Part shown: positions 1-7,019 of the stretch, one piece after another
Numbering within the stretch: position 1 is the stretch's first letter
How the letters are laid out: each line of letters starts with the position of its first letter
NCBI GenBank assembly: GCA_902803185.1
Contig: CADCOV010000154.1
Coordinates: 1 to 13,032, forward strand
Direction: 5' to 3'
Length of the DNA stretch: 13,032 nt
DNA from: an uncultured Eubacteriales bacterium
GTDB lineage: Bacteria; Bacillota; Clostridia; Peptostreptococcales; Anaerovoracaceae
Notes under the pieces: generated by a model
Told to the model about the DNA's origin: nothing
Database searches by the model: none
The model's input: the letters and a program-made list of their open reading frames with translations, nothing else
Position numbers and translations under genes: made by a program

Positions 1-24
1 GCCGGGAGGCGGGGTTTTGTGCTG

Positions 25-1503
25 TCAGTTTTGTTTCTTCTGCGGCTTCGTCTTCAGGACGTCCATCTCGAACCAGAAGGTGCTGCCCTCGTTCAGCTCG
101 CTCTCCACGCCGTAGCCGGCCTTGTGGAGGCTCAGGATCTCCCGGACGATGGACAGGCCCAGGCCGCTGCCCTCGGTCTGCCGCACGTGGTGGGTGCTGG
201 ACTTGTAGTAGCGCTCCCACACGTGGTTGATCTCGTCCGGCGCGATGCCCTGGCCGTGGTCGGTGACCTCGCAGCGGACCTTGCCCCGGATGCGGCGGAG
301 GGAGACCTGGATCACCTTGTCCTCGCCGCAGTATTTGACCGCGTTGTTGATGAGGTTGGTGATGACCTGCTTGATCTTGGCCTCGTCGCCGTTGACCATG
401 ACCTTGCCGACGCCGCTGTAGGAGAAGAGGTAGCCCTCCTGCTCCGCCAGGATCTCGTAGGAGGAGAGGGTGGTGCGGACCGTCTCGTCCAGATCGAAGT
501 CGGTCCTCTCCAGGACGATCTTCCGCTGCTGCATCCTGGACATGTTCAGCATGTCGGTGACCAGGTTGTTCAGCCGGTCCGTCTCCTCGATGATGACGCT
601 CAGGTGCTTTTCCCGCTTCTCCGGATTGTCGCCGGAGAGGTCCCGGATCATCTCCGCGTAGGATTTGATCATGGTGAGCGGGGTCCTGAGGTCGTGGCTC
701 ACGTTGGCGATCAGGTCCTTCTGGTACATGTCCGTCTTCTCCAACTCCCGGGAGGCGTTGGTCAGGGTGTCCGCCAGGTCGTTGATCTCGGAGAACTGGC
801 CGCCCCGGAACTGGACCCCGTAGTTGCCGCGCCCCATCTCCGCCGCGGAATCCGTGATGGAACGGATCGGGTGGCTGATGCGGCCGGAGAGGTACAGGGC
901 CAAAGAGAAGGCCAGGATCAGGGAGATGGCCGTGATGTAGATCAGCTGGGTCCTCAGGATCGAGACCGTGGACTTCACCGGGTAGAGCGGCGAGAACATG
1001 TACAGGACGATGCTGTTGGACGGATCCACCTGGCCGGTCCGGTCAAAGGCCTTGTACAGGTAGGTGGCGTAGGACAGGGTCTTGCTGCGGTTGCTGTTCT
1101 CGCTGACCCGGGAGACCGACGGCAGCTCGCTCTCGTTCAGCAGGTTGCGGAGCTGGGAGGCCTGGGTGTTGTACAGGGTCAGCTGCATCAGGCCGTTGTA
1201 CATCGGGGTCAGCAGGATGCGGCCGTCGCCGGTCTCCACCCGGATGTAGGTGTCGCTGCTGGTGCCGATGTCGTTGATCTCGCTCTTGATGTCGTCGATG
1301 TCCGTGGCGTTCTCGAAGGCCCGCATCACCCGGAAGGCGGCGGCGCTGGTCTCCTTCAGCTTCATGTCCTCGTAGTAGGCGTCCAGAAAGTAGACCTGGA
1401 GGAGCCAGATCAGCCCCACCAGGATGACGGCGAAGAGGATGAAGTACATCCAGAGCTTGAAGCGTATGGATTTGAAATCGAAATCAAAGTCAATCTTCTT
1501 CAT
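25..1503 (-). CDS. Two-component sensor histidine kinase (HAMP-HisKA-HATPase_c)
   Basis: Membrane sensor kinase of 492 aa that should autophosphorylate on His and pass the phosphate to the adjacent response regulator. Seen in the protein: a short cytoplasmic N-terminus, a first membrane segment at about residues 17-38, an extracytoplasmic sensor region of about 145 residues (40-185), a second membrane segment at about 186-206, a HAMP linker (about 207-260), the H box NVSHDLRTPLT with phospho-acceptor H270, the N box NLINNAVKY (383-391), G1 DHGQGI (415-420) and G2 GSGLGL (445-450). All kinase motifs are intact. The ATG lies inside the end of the regulator gene (14-nt overlap), so the two are translationally coupled. 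I do not recognise the sensor region and cannot assign a signal; the overall architecture is PhoR/ResE-like. The tail is basic (KTKPQKKQN). Only 24 nt remain downstream in the window, with no resolvable terminator. Confidence 0.95.
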   Translation of the reverse strand: MKKIDFDFDFKSIRFKLWMYFILFAVILVGLIWLLQVYFLDAYYEDMKLKETSAAAFRVMRAFENATDIDDIKSEINDIGTSSDTYIRVETGDGRILLTPMYNGLMQLTLYNTQASQLRNLLNESELPSVSRVSENSNRSKTLSYATYLYKAFDRTGQVDPSNSIVLYMFSPLYPVKSTVSILRTQLIYITAISLILAFSLALYLSGRISHPIRSITDSAAEMGRGNYGVQFRGGQFSEINDLADTLTNASRELEKTDMYQKDLIANVSHDLRTPLTMIKSYAEMIRDLSGDNPEKREKHLSVIIEETDRLNNLVTDMLNMSRMQQRKIVLERTDFDLDETVRTTLSSYEILAEQEGYLFSYSGVGKVMVNGDEAKIKQVITNLINNAVKYCGEDKVIQVSLRRIRGKVRCEVTDHGQGIAPDEINHVWERYYKSSTHHVRQTEGSGLGLSIVREILSLHKAGYGVESELNEGSTFWFEMDVLKTKPQKKQN

Positions 1504-2170
1504 ATTCGAACTTGTAGCCGACGCCCCTCAGCGTCACGATGTAGTCGCGGTACGGTCCGAGATTGTTCCTGAGATTCTTGATGTGGGTGTCGATGGTGCG
1601 GTCGTCGCCGAAGAAGTCGTAGCCCCAGATGTCGGAGAGCAGCTTGTCTCTGGAGAGGGCGATGTTGCGGTTCTTGATCAGATAGAACAGAAGGTCGTAC
1701 TCCTTCGGGGTGAGCTCCACCCGCTTGCCGTCCACGGTGACGGTGCGGGCCGCGATGTTGATGGACAGGCCGCCGAACTCCAGCACGTCGCTCTTCTCCT
1801 TCTTGGAGGCGTTGCGGCGCTCCAGGACCACGTTGACCCGGGCCATCAGCTCCTTCGGGCTGAAGGGCTTGACCACGTAGTCGTCGATGCCCAGCTCAAA
1901 GCCGAAGAGCTTGTCGTACTCCTCGCCCCTGGCGGAGAGCATGATGATCGGCACGTCCTGGATCTTCTTGATCTCCTTGCAGGCGGAGAAGCCGTCCAGC
2001 TTCGGCATCATGATGTCCAGGATGATGAGGTCGTATTTGTTCAGCTTGACCAGGCCGACGGCGCTCATGCCGTCCTCCGCCTCGGTCACGTCGTAACCGT
2101 TGAATTCCGCGTATTCCCGGATGACCTCCCGGATCTTCGGTTCGTCATCCACTACGAGCAGTTTGTACAT
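1490..2170 (-). CDS. OmpR/PhoB-family response regulator
   Basis: DNA-binding response regulator of 226 aa, partner of the overlapping histidine kinase. The receiver domain (about 1-120) has the full acidic pocket and switch set: D8 and D9, phospho-acceptor D52 in LDIMMP, S79 in MLSAR and K101 in VVKPFSP. The C-terminal winged helix (about 130-222) ends with the family signature RTIDTHIKNLRNNLG and RGVGYKFE. The start at 2170 is chosen because MYKLLVVDDE is the normal receiver N-terminus and because a perfect AAGGAGG Shine-Dalgarno (2179-2185) sits 8 nt upstream; a longer in-frame reading to 2350 would run through the promoter. Both genes should be expressed from the promoter at 2250-2277. 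Target genes cannot be deduced; autoregulation through the short palindrome in the leader is possible but unproven. Confidence 0.96.
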   Translation of the reverse strand: MYKLLVVDDEPKIREVIREYAEFNGYDVTEAEDGMSAVGLVKLNKYDLIILDIMMPKLDGFSACKEIKKIQDVPIIMLSARGEEYDKLFGFELGIDDYVVKPFSPKELMARVNVVLERRNASKKEKSDVLEFGGLSINIAARTVTVDGKRVELTPKEYDLLFYLIKNRNIALSRDKLLSDIWGYDFFGDDRTIDTHIKNLRNNLGPYRDYIVTLRGVGYKFEYEED

Positions 2171-2209
2171 GGTATCAGCCTCCTTGTCACGTAGCAATAT
2201 ATTCAACTT

Positions 2210-2223
2210 CAGTGCAGTCACTG
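2210..2223. repeat. Short perfect inverted repeat in the regulator leader
   Basis: The 14-nt dyad CAGTG-ACTG-CACTG lies between the response-regulator promoter and its ribosome-binding site, about 40-50 nt into the predicted 5' leader. The two 5-nt arms are perfect with a 4-nt centre. It could be a small RNA hairpin or an operator half-site pair, but a dyad this short can also arise by chance. Confidence 0.35.
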
Positions 2224-2249
2224 TGATGGTTTCGTGAACACTTCCTCTT

Positions 2250-2277
2250 ATTATAACATATTTCCCGCGAGGTGCAA
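2250..2277 (-). promoter_or_regulatory. Sigma-A promoter for the two-component pair
   Basis: On the minus strand TTGCAC (2277-2272) is followed after 16 nt by a consensus TATAAT (2255-2250). Transcription would start near 2243, leaving a leader of about 70 nt before the response-regulator ATG at 2170. The element is in one of the few AT-rich stretches of the region, which supports it being real. Confidence 0.8.
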
Positions 2278-2288
2278 AAGGGGCGGGC

Positions 2289-2320
2289 GGCGCCGGGAAA
2301 GGGGCGTCCCGGGAAGCGCC
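2289..2320. repeat. GC-rich imperfect dyad between the divergent promoters
   Basis: Two nested inverted repeats occupy the gap between the two -35 boxes: an inner CCGGGA (2293-2298) with TCCCGG (2307-2312), centre 8 nt, and an outer GGCGC (2289-2293) with GCGCC (2316-2320). The outer and inner arms share a base and are offset by a few unpaired nucleotides on one side. Because it is upstream of both predicted transcription starts it would act as DNA, for example as an operator for a regulator shared by both directions. High local GC raises the chance of coincidental dyads. Confidence 0.4.
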
Positions 2321-2326
2321 TTCAGC

Positions 2327-2355
2327 TTGACAGAAACGGGCCCTCCGCATATACT
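2327..2355 (+). promoter_or_regulatory. Sigma-A promoter of the yacL-sigH operon
   Basis: A perfect TTGACA (2327-2332) is followed after exactly 17 nt by TATACT (2350-2355). The expected start is near 2362, giving a leader of about 87 nt before yacL. It diverges from the promoter at 2250-2277; the two -35 boxes are 49 bp apart. No other convincing promoter is seen before the one at 11819, so it probably drives the whole ten-gene run. Confidence 0.85.
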
Positions 2356-2384
2356 ATACTCTGTATACGTGTTGGTATCTGCCG

Positions 2385-2411
2385 CCCGGAAAGGGCCGGG
2401 AACAGGCCGGC
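2385..2411 (+). promoter_or_regulatory. Two mutually exclusive leader hairpins upstream of yacL
   Basis: In the predicted 5' leader CCCGG (2385-2389) can pair with CCGGG (2396-2400) over a 6-nt loop, while GCCGG (2395-2399) can pair with CCGGC (2407-2411) over a 7-nt loop. The two stems share bases, so only one can form at a time. A run of five T follows at 2423-2427, and the Shine-Dalgarno at 2432-2440. This looks like a minimal switchable leader but the stems are only 5 bp and no strong terminator stem abuts the T run, so the function is speculative. Confidence 0.3.
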
Positions 2412-2448
2412 GCGGATGCGGATTTTTGAAGAAAGGAGGATACGGAAT

Positions 2449-3585
2449 ATGCTGAAGAAACTGCTCAGAGGGATCCTGACAGTCCTGGGTTTCGGTATCG
2501 GTTACGGTGTGTTTGCCGCTACGGAAGCGATCCTGCAGAAGGCGGGTTATGATCTGGATGAGATGCTGACGAACACGCAGCAGATCATGATCGCCATTGC
2601 CACCGCACTTATCTTTGCTTTTATTTTTTACAATATCACGCCGCTGATCAACCGCCAGGGCAAAAGGGTCGCCGAAAACATCGGCAACGACCTGCAGGGC
2701 GTCTCGTCCACGGACATCCTGGCGAGCACCATGGGCCTCATCTTGGGCCTCATGATCGCCTTTCTGATCACGAGGATCTACACGGCGATCACGAACACTT
2801 ACGTTTATACCATCGTGACGCTGATCACCTACCTCGTGATGGGCTATCTGGGCCTGGTCATCGCGGACAAGAAGGGCAAGGAACTGGTCACCCAGATGAT
2901 CACCGGCCTGCGGAAGAACGAGGACCAGTCCGTCCAGCCGGTCAGCCGCTACGTGCAGTCCTCGGGCCGCCGCAAGCACACCGGCGCGTCGCCGAAGATC
3001 TTTGACACCAGCGTCATCATCGACGGCCGCATCGCCGAGATCATGAAGACGGGCTTCATCGAGGGACCGATCGTGATCCCTGAGTTCGTTTTGGTGGAGC
3101 TCAGGCACATCGCCGATTCTTCGGACTCCCTGAAGAGGACGAGGGGCCGCCGGGGCCTGGACATCCTGAACAAGATCCAGAACGAGTACGGCATCGAGAT
3201 CTACAACACAGAGAACGAAAAGGTGCTGAAGGAGATCCCGGAGGTGGACGTCAAGCTGCTGAAGCTGGCCCAGCTGATGAACGGCAAGGTCGTCACCAAC
3301 GACTTCAACCTGAACAAGGTGGCCGCCATCAACGGCGTCGAGGTCCTGAACATCAACGAGCTGGCCAACACCCTCAAGCCTGTGGTCATCCCGGGCGAGA
3401 AGATGACGGTGACGCCGGTCAAGCAGGGCAAGGACCCGAACCAGGCCATCGCCTACCTGGACGACGGCACCATGGTCGTCCTGGAGGACGGCCGCAAGAT
3501 GATCGGCAAGACCTGCGAGATCACGGTCACCAGCGTGCTGCAGACCTCTGCGGGACGCATGATCTTCGGAAGGATCAAAGTATAA
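2449..3585 (+). CDS. yacL: YacL-type membrane PIN/TRAM-domain protein
   Basis: Membrane-anchored PIN-domain protein of 378 aa, close to the usual length of Firmicutes YacL. The N-terminal 140 residues hold four predicted membrane segments (about 7-27, 45-63, 91-111, 118-139). A basic linker (155-180) leads to a PIN domain (about 183-305) with the four acidic metal-ligand positions apparently intact: D186 (IFDTSVI), E217 (VLVELRH), D267 (VDVKLL) and D285 (VVTNDFNL). A TRAM RNA-binding domain closes the protein (about 312-376, ending [10 protein letters not shown]). PIN domains are usually endoribonucleases; YacL is poorly characterised, so nuclease activity is inferred from family. The start at 2449 follows AAAGGAGGA (2432-2440) by 8 nt; a longer in-frame reading would begin upstream of the promoter. 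It is the first gene of the operon, and its stop overlaps the ispDF start (TAATG). Confidence 0.9.
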   Translation: MLKKLLRGILTVLGFGIGYGVFAATEAILQKAGYDLDEMLTNTQQIMIAIATALIFAFIFYNITPLINRQGKRVAENIGNDLQGVSSTDILASTMGLILGLMIAFLITRIYTAITNTYVYTIVTLITYLVMGYLGLVIADKKGKELVTQMITGLRKNEDQSVQPVSRYVQSSGRRKHTGASPKIFDTSVIIDGRIAEIMKTGFIEGPIVIPEFVLVELRHIADSSDSLKRTRGRRGLDILNKIQNEYGIEIYNTENEKVLKEIPEVDVKLLKLAQLMNGKVVTNDFNLNKVAAINGVEVLNINELANTLKPVVIPGEKMTVTPVKQGKDPNQAIAYLDDGTMVVLEDGRKMIGKTCEITVTSVLQTSAGRMIFGRIKV

Positions 3586-4745
3586 TGTATCACGGAAAAG
3601 AAGTGTTCGCCGTCATCAGCGCCGGCGGCAGCGGCACCCGCATGGGGGCCGCCGTGCCGAAGCAGTTCCTGAAGATCGGCGGCGAGACGATTTTGGAAAA
3701 GGCGGCGGGAGCGTTCTTCGATGCTCCCGCTGTGGATCACGTCGTGATCGTGACCCATCCGGACTGGATGCCGGAGACGGAAGCGCTGTTCGCGAAGCCT
3801 TTGGCCGTGGCCCGGCGGGGGGAGAAGACCCTCGACCTGGTGCCCGGCGGCGCGGCCCGGCAGGATTCCGTCCGGGCCGCCCTGGACAGGATCCGGGAGA
3901 TGGGGGTCTCCGAGGAGGACCTCATCCTGGTCCACGACGGGGCCCGGCCCTTCGTCAGCGAGCGCCTGATCGGGGAGACCCTGGCGGCGGCGGAGGAGCA
4001 GGGCGCGGCCATCGCGGCGGTAGCGCCCCACGATACCATCCGCCTCCGGGAGGGCGGCACCCTGGACCGGAGCAAGCTGCTGGCGGTCCAGACGCCCCAG
4101 ACCTTCCGGGCGGGGATCCTGATGGAGGCCCACCGCAGGGCCTTTGAAGAGGGCTTCCTCGGCACCGACGACGCGGGCCTGGCGGAGCGCATCGGCTGCA
4201 GGGTCGCCGTCGTGGAAGGGGAGGACCGGAACATCAAGATCACGACACCGGAGGATCTGAAAGTGGATTACAGGATCGGAACGGGGTTCGACGTCCACCG
4301 CCTGGTGGAGGGGCGCAAGCTCATCCTGGGCGGGGTCACGATCCCCTATGAGAAGGGGCTGGACGGCCACTCGGACGCGGACGTGCTGCTGCACGCTTTG
4401 ATGGACGCCATGCTGGGCGCCGCCGCGCTGGGGGACATCGGAAAGCTGTTCCCGGATACCGACGACGCGTATCTGGGGATCGACAGCATGGTCCTTCTGG
4501 GAAGGACCTGGGAGGCGGTGCAGCAGGCGGGCTTCGGGCTCGTGAACTGCGACGTCACCGTCATCTGCCAGCGGCCGAAGCTGAGGCCGTACATCGACGA
4601 GATGCGGGAGAACATCGCCGGCGCCTTGGGCGTCACGGCGGACCGGGTCAGCGTCAAAGCCACCACCACGGAGAAGCTGGGCTTCACCGGCCGGGGAGAG
4701 GGGATCGCCTGCGAGGCGGTGTGCCTCCTTTCCACCACGGCCTGA
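3585..4745 (+). CDS. ispDF: Bifunctional IspD-IspF of the MEP isoprenoid pathway
   Basis: A 386-aa fusion carrying two non-consecutive MEP-pathway enzymes. Residues about 5-227 are IspD (CTP + methylerythritol 4-phosphate to CDP-ME): nucleotide-binding AGGSGTRMG (13-21), K26 in [13 protein letters not shown] (88-96), VHDGARPF (117-124 region), QTPQTF (169-174) and IKITTPEDL (217-225). Residues about 229-386 are IspF (CDP-ME 2-phosphate to MEcPP): metal ligands D236 and H238 in GTGFDVH, H270 in the LLHA helix, plus GHSDADV and [14 protein letters not shown]. There is almost no linker. All key residues of both halves are present, so both activities are expected. IspE, which acts between them, is not in the window. 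The start overlaps the yacL stop by one nucleotide and is preceded by GGAAGGA. In Bacillus the same site holds separate ispD and ispF genes. Confidence 0.95.
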   Translation: MYHGKEVFAVISAGGSGTRMGAAVPKQFLKIGGETILEKAAGAFFDAPAVDHVVIVTHPDWMPETEALFAKPLAVARRGEKTLDLVPGGAARQDSVRAALDRIREMGVSEEDLILVHDGARPFVSERLIGETLAAAEEQGAAIAAVAPHDTIRLREGGTLDRSKLLAVQTPQTFRAGILMEAHRRAFEEGFLGTDDAGLAERIGCRVAVVEGEDRNIKITTPEDLKVDYRIGTGFDVHRLVEGRKLILGGVTIPYEKGLDGHSDADVLLHALMDAMLGAAALGDIGKLFPDTDDAYLGIDSMVLLGRTWEAVQQAGFGLVNCDVTVICQRPKLRPYIDEMRENIAGALGVTADRVSVKATTTEKLGFTGRGEGIACEAVCLLSTTA

Positions 4746-4787
4746 GACATCACATAAGAGCATTATAAAGAATGGAGATATTTTAAG

Positions 4788-6524
4788 ATGAGACTGTCAC
4801 AAATGTACATGAAAACGCTGAGAGAAGTACCGAACGAGGCAGAGATCCCGAGCCACGTGCTGCTCCTCAGGACCGGCATGATCCGCAAGCTCGCCTCCGG
4901 CGTCTACGGCTTCCTGCCGCTGGGCTGGCGCTCTCTCCGCAAGATCGAGGAGATCATCCGCCAGGAGATGGACAGAGCTGGGGCACAGGAGATCCTGATG
5001 TCCGCCATCCAGCCTGCCGAGCTCTGGGAGGAGTCCGGTCGCTGGAACGCCTACGGGCCTGAGCTCTGGCGCATCAAGGACCGCAACGGCAGAGACTTCT
5101 GCCTGGGGCCTACCCACGAAGAGATCTTCACCGACATCGTCCGGGACAGCATCTCCTCCTACAGGCAGCTGCCTTTGATGCTCTATCAGATCCAGCACAA
5201 ATACAGAGACGAAGCCAGACCGCGGTTCGGCCTGATGCGGAGCCGCGAGTTCATCATGAAGGACTGCTACTCCTTCGATAAGGACCAGGAGGGCCTGGAC
5301 GTCAGCTATCAGAAGATGTACGACGCCTACACCCGGATCTTCACCCGCTGCGGCCTGAAGTTCCGCCCGGTGGAGGCGGACAGCGGCGCCATCGGCGGCA
5401 AGGGCTCCCACGAGTTCACCGCCCTGTCCGAGGTCGGCGAGAGCGAGATCGCCTACTGCGAGAACTGCGATATGGCGGCGACGGTGGAGAAGGCGGAGTG
5501 CGTGGATGCGGCGCCGTCTCCGGAGAGCGTCGAGCTGCTCCCGATGGAGAAGGTCCACACCCCGGGCACCAAGACCATTGAGGAGGTCGCCGGCTTCCTG
5601 GGCCTGGAGAAGAGCCAGACCATCAAAGCCCTGCTCTTCGCCCGCTACGACGACGAGCTCAGGCCGGACGGCTACGTGGCGGCCTTCGTCAGGGGCGACC
5701 GCGAACTGAACGAGACCAAGCTGGTGAACGCCCTGGGACTGAACGAGTTCCAGCTGGAGTTCGCCGATGAGGAGAAGATGGGACCGGCCACCGGCGCGGT
5801 GGGCGGCTTCACCGGTCCGGGCGGCCTCCACGACTGCACCATCGTCGTGGACAGCGAGCTGCCGGGCCTCAAGAACCTGTGCGCAGGCGCCTGCGAGGCG
5901 GACCACCACCTGATCAACGTGAACTACGGCCGGGACTACAAGGCGGACGTGGTCGCGGACATCAAGGTCCTCGCCGAGGGCGATCCGTGCCCGTGCTGCG
6001 GCGCGCCGATCCGGCACACCAGAGGCATCGAGGTCGGACAGGTCTTCAAACTCCAGACCAAGTACTCCGTCCCGATGGGCGCCATCTACAAGGACGAGAA
6101 GCAGAAGGACCACCCGATCGTCATGGGATGCTACGGCATCGGCGTCTCCCGGACGCTGGCGGCGGTGGTCGAACAGCACCACGACGACAAGGGCATCATC
6201 TGGCCGGTCTCCGTGGCGCCTTACCACGTCATCATCACCCTGGTCAAGCCGAACGACGAGGTCCAGGCGAAGGTGGCGGAGGAGATCTACGAGAAGCTCA
6301 CCGCAGCCGGCGTGGAGGTTTTGCTGGATGACCGGAACGAGCGGCCGGGCGTCAAGTTCAACGACGCCGACCTCCTGGGCATGCCGATCCGCATCACCGT
6401 GGGCAAGCTGGCCGGCGAGGGCATCGTGGAATACAAACTGAGAAGAGAGGCGGACAAGGAAGAGCTGTCCGCTGAGGAAGCTGTGGAACGGGCTGTCGAG
6501 CTCGTCAGGAAGGAGAATATCTGA
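4788..6524 (+). CDS. proS: Prolyl-tRNA synthetase, bacterial type with editing domain
   Basis: Class II synthetase of 578 aa that charges tRNA-Pro and should hydrolyse mischarged Ala-tRNA-Pro. The N-terminus ([18 protein letters not shown]) is the typical start of bacterial-type ProRS. Motif 2 is [17 protein letters not shown] (138-154) and motif 3 [10 protein letters not shown] (447-456). The inserted YbaK-like editing domain lies at about 230-398 and keeps the expected lysine, K280, in [10 protein letters not shown]. The C-terminal anticodon-binding domain starts near 475 and contains [17 protein letters not shown] (224-227) and CPCC (401-404) flank the insertion. It follows ispDF after 42 nt, the longest gap in the operon; the Shine-Dalgarno is GGAG at 4774-4777. 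In Bacillus the comparable slot holds gltX. Its stop overlaps the next start by one nucleotide (TGATG). Confidence 0.97.
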   Translation: MRLSQMYMKTLREVPNEAEIPSHVLLLRTGMIRKLASGVYGFLPLGWRSLRKIEEIIRQEMDRAGAQEILMSAIQPAELWEESGRWNAYGPELWRIKDRNGRDFCLGPTHEEIFTDIVRDSISSYRQLPLMLYQIQHKYRDEARPRFGLMRSREFIMKDCYSFDKDQEGLDVSYQKMYDAYTRIFTRCGLKFRPVEADSGAIGGKGSHEFTALSEVGESEIAYCENCDMAATVEKAECVDAAPSPESVELLPMEKVHTPGTKTIEEVAGFLGLEKSQTIKALLFARYDDELRPDGYVAAFVRGDRELNETKLVNALGLNEFQLEFADEEKMGPATGAVGGFTGPGGLHDCTIVVDSELPGLKNLCAGACEADHHLINVNYGRDYKADVVADIKVLAEGDPCPCCGAPIRHTRGIEVGQVFKLQTKYSVPMGAIYKDEKQKDHPIVMGCYGIGVSRTLAAVVEQHHDDKGIIWPVSVAPYHVIITLVKPNDEVQAKVAEEIYEKLTAAGVEVLLDDRNERPGVKFNDADLLGMPIRITVGKLAGEGIVEYKLRREADKEELSAEEAVERAVELVRKENI

Positions 6525-7006
6525 TGAAGAAGGTCACCATCGAAATGCAGAACGGCGCGGTCATGAAGGGCGAGCTCTACGAGGACATCGCTCCGGAGAC
6601 CGTCGCGAACTTTGAGAAGCTGGCGAAGGACGGCTTCTACAACGGGCTGACCTTCCACAGGGTCATCCCGGGCTTCATGATCCAGGGCGGCTGCCCGCGG
6701 GGCAACGGCACCGGCGGTCCGGGCTGGACCATCAAGGGCGAATTCATGGCCAACGGGTTCCCAAACACCCTGAAGCACACCACCGGCGTCCTCTCCATGG
6801 CCCGCGCCATGGACCCGAACAGCGCAGGCTCCCAGTTCTTCATCATGGTGGCGGACGCCCCGCATCTGGACGGCCAGTACGCCGCCTTCGGCAAGATCAC
6901 CGAGGGCCAGGAGGAGGCCATCACCATCTCCAAGGTCCGCAGGGACTGGAACGACAAGCCGCTGGAAGCGGTGGTCATCAAGACGGTCACGGTGGAAGAG
7001 GCATAA
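6524..7006 (+). CDS. ppiB: Cyclophilin-type peptidyl-prolyl cis-trans isomerase
   Basis: Small single-domain cyclophilin of 160 aa that should catalyse cis-trans isomerisation of X-Pro bonds in the cytoplasm; there is no signal peptide. Active-site motifs are recognisable: [13 protein letters not shown] (44-56, with R46, F51 and Q54 equivalent to human CypA R55, F60 and Q63), and [10 protein letters not shown] (99-108, Q104 and F106), then [11 protein letters not shown] (115-125). The position of CypA Trp121 is Leu here, as in many bacterial cyclophilins. It begins within the proS stop codon and is followed 13 nt later by cysS, so it is sandwiched between two synthetase genes. That context suggests co-expression with translation factors, but no specific client can be inferred. 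Confidence 0.93.
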   Translation: MKKVTIEMQNGAVMKGELYEDIAPETVANFEKLAKDGFYNGLTFHRVIPGFMIQGGCPRGNGTGGPGWTIKGEFMANGFPNTLKHTTGVLSMARAMDPNSAGSQFFIMVADAPHLDGQYAAFGKITEGQEEAITISKVRRDWNDKPLEAVVIKTVTVEEA

Positions 7007-7019
7007 GGACGGTAGCAGC

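Noticed and set aside
19..1572. Long plus-strand open frame of 517 codons opposite the histidine kinase
   Set aside because: Its translation is a D/V/L/H/Q-rich, motif-free sequence typical of the antisense of a GC-rich gene, and the minus strand encodes a complete kinase. No ribosome-binding site was seen.
2171..2350. N-terminal extension of the response regulator to a start at 2350
   Set aside because: It would include the promoter and leader; receiver domains begin at the MYKLLVVDDE start, which has a perfect Shine-Dalgarno.
2272..2448. N-terminal extension of yacL to a start at 2272
   Set aside because: The extension spans the TTGACA/TATACT promoter, has no membrane or domain character, and the start at 2449 has AAAGGAGGA upstream.
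3453..4763. Minus-strand open frame of 436 codons opposite ispDF
   Set aside because: Antisense shadow of a GC-rich coding sequence; biased composition, no recognisable domain, while ispDF has every catalytic motif.
4746..4787. Possible internal promoter ahead of proS (TATAAA near 4763)
   Set aside because: There is a TATA-like hexamer but no acceptable -35 box at 16-18 nt spacing.
4797..6227. Minus-strand open frame of 476 codons opposite proS
   Set aside because: Same reason: rich in Val, Leu, Asp, His and Arg without motifs, fully covered by proS.
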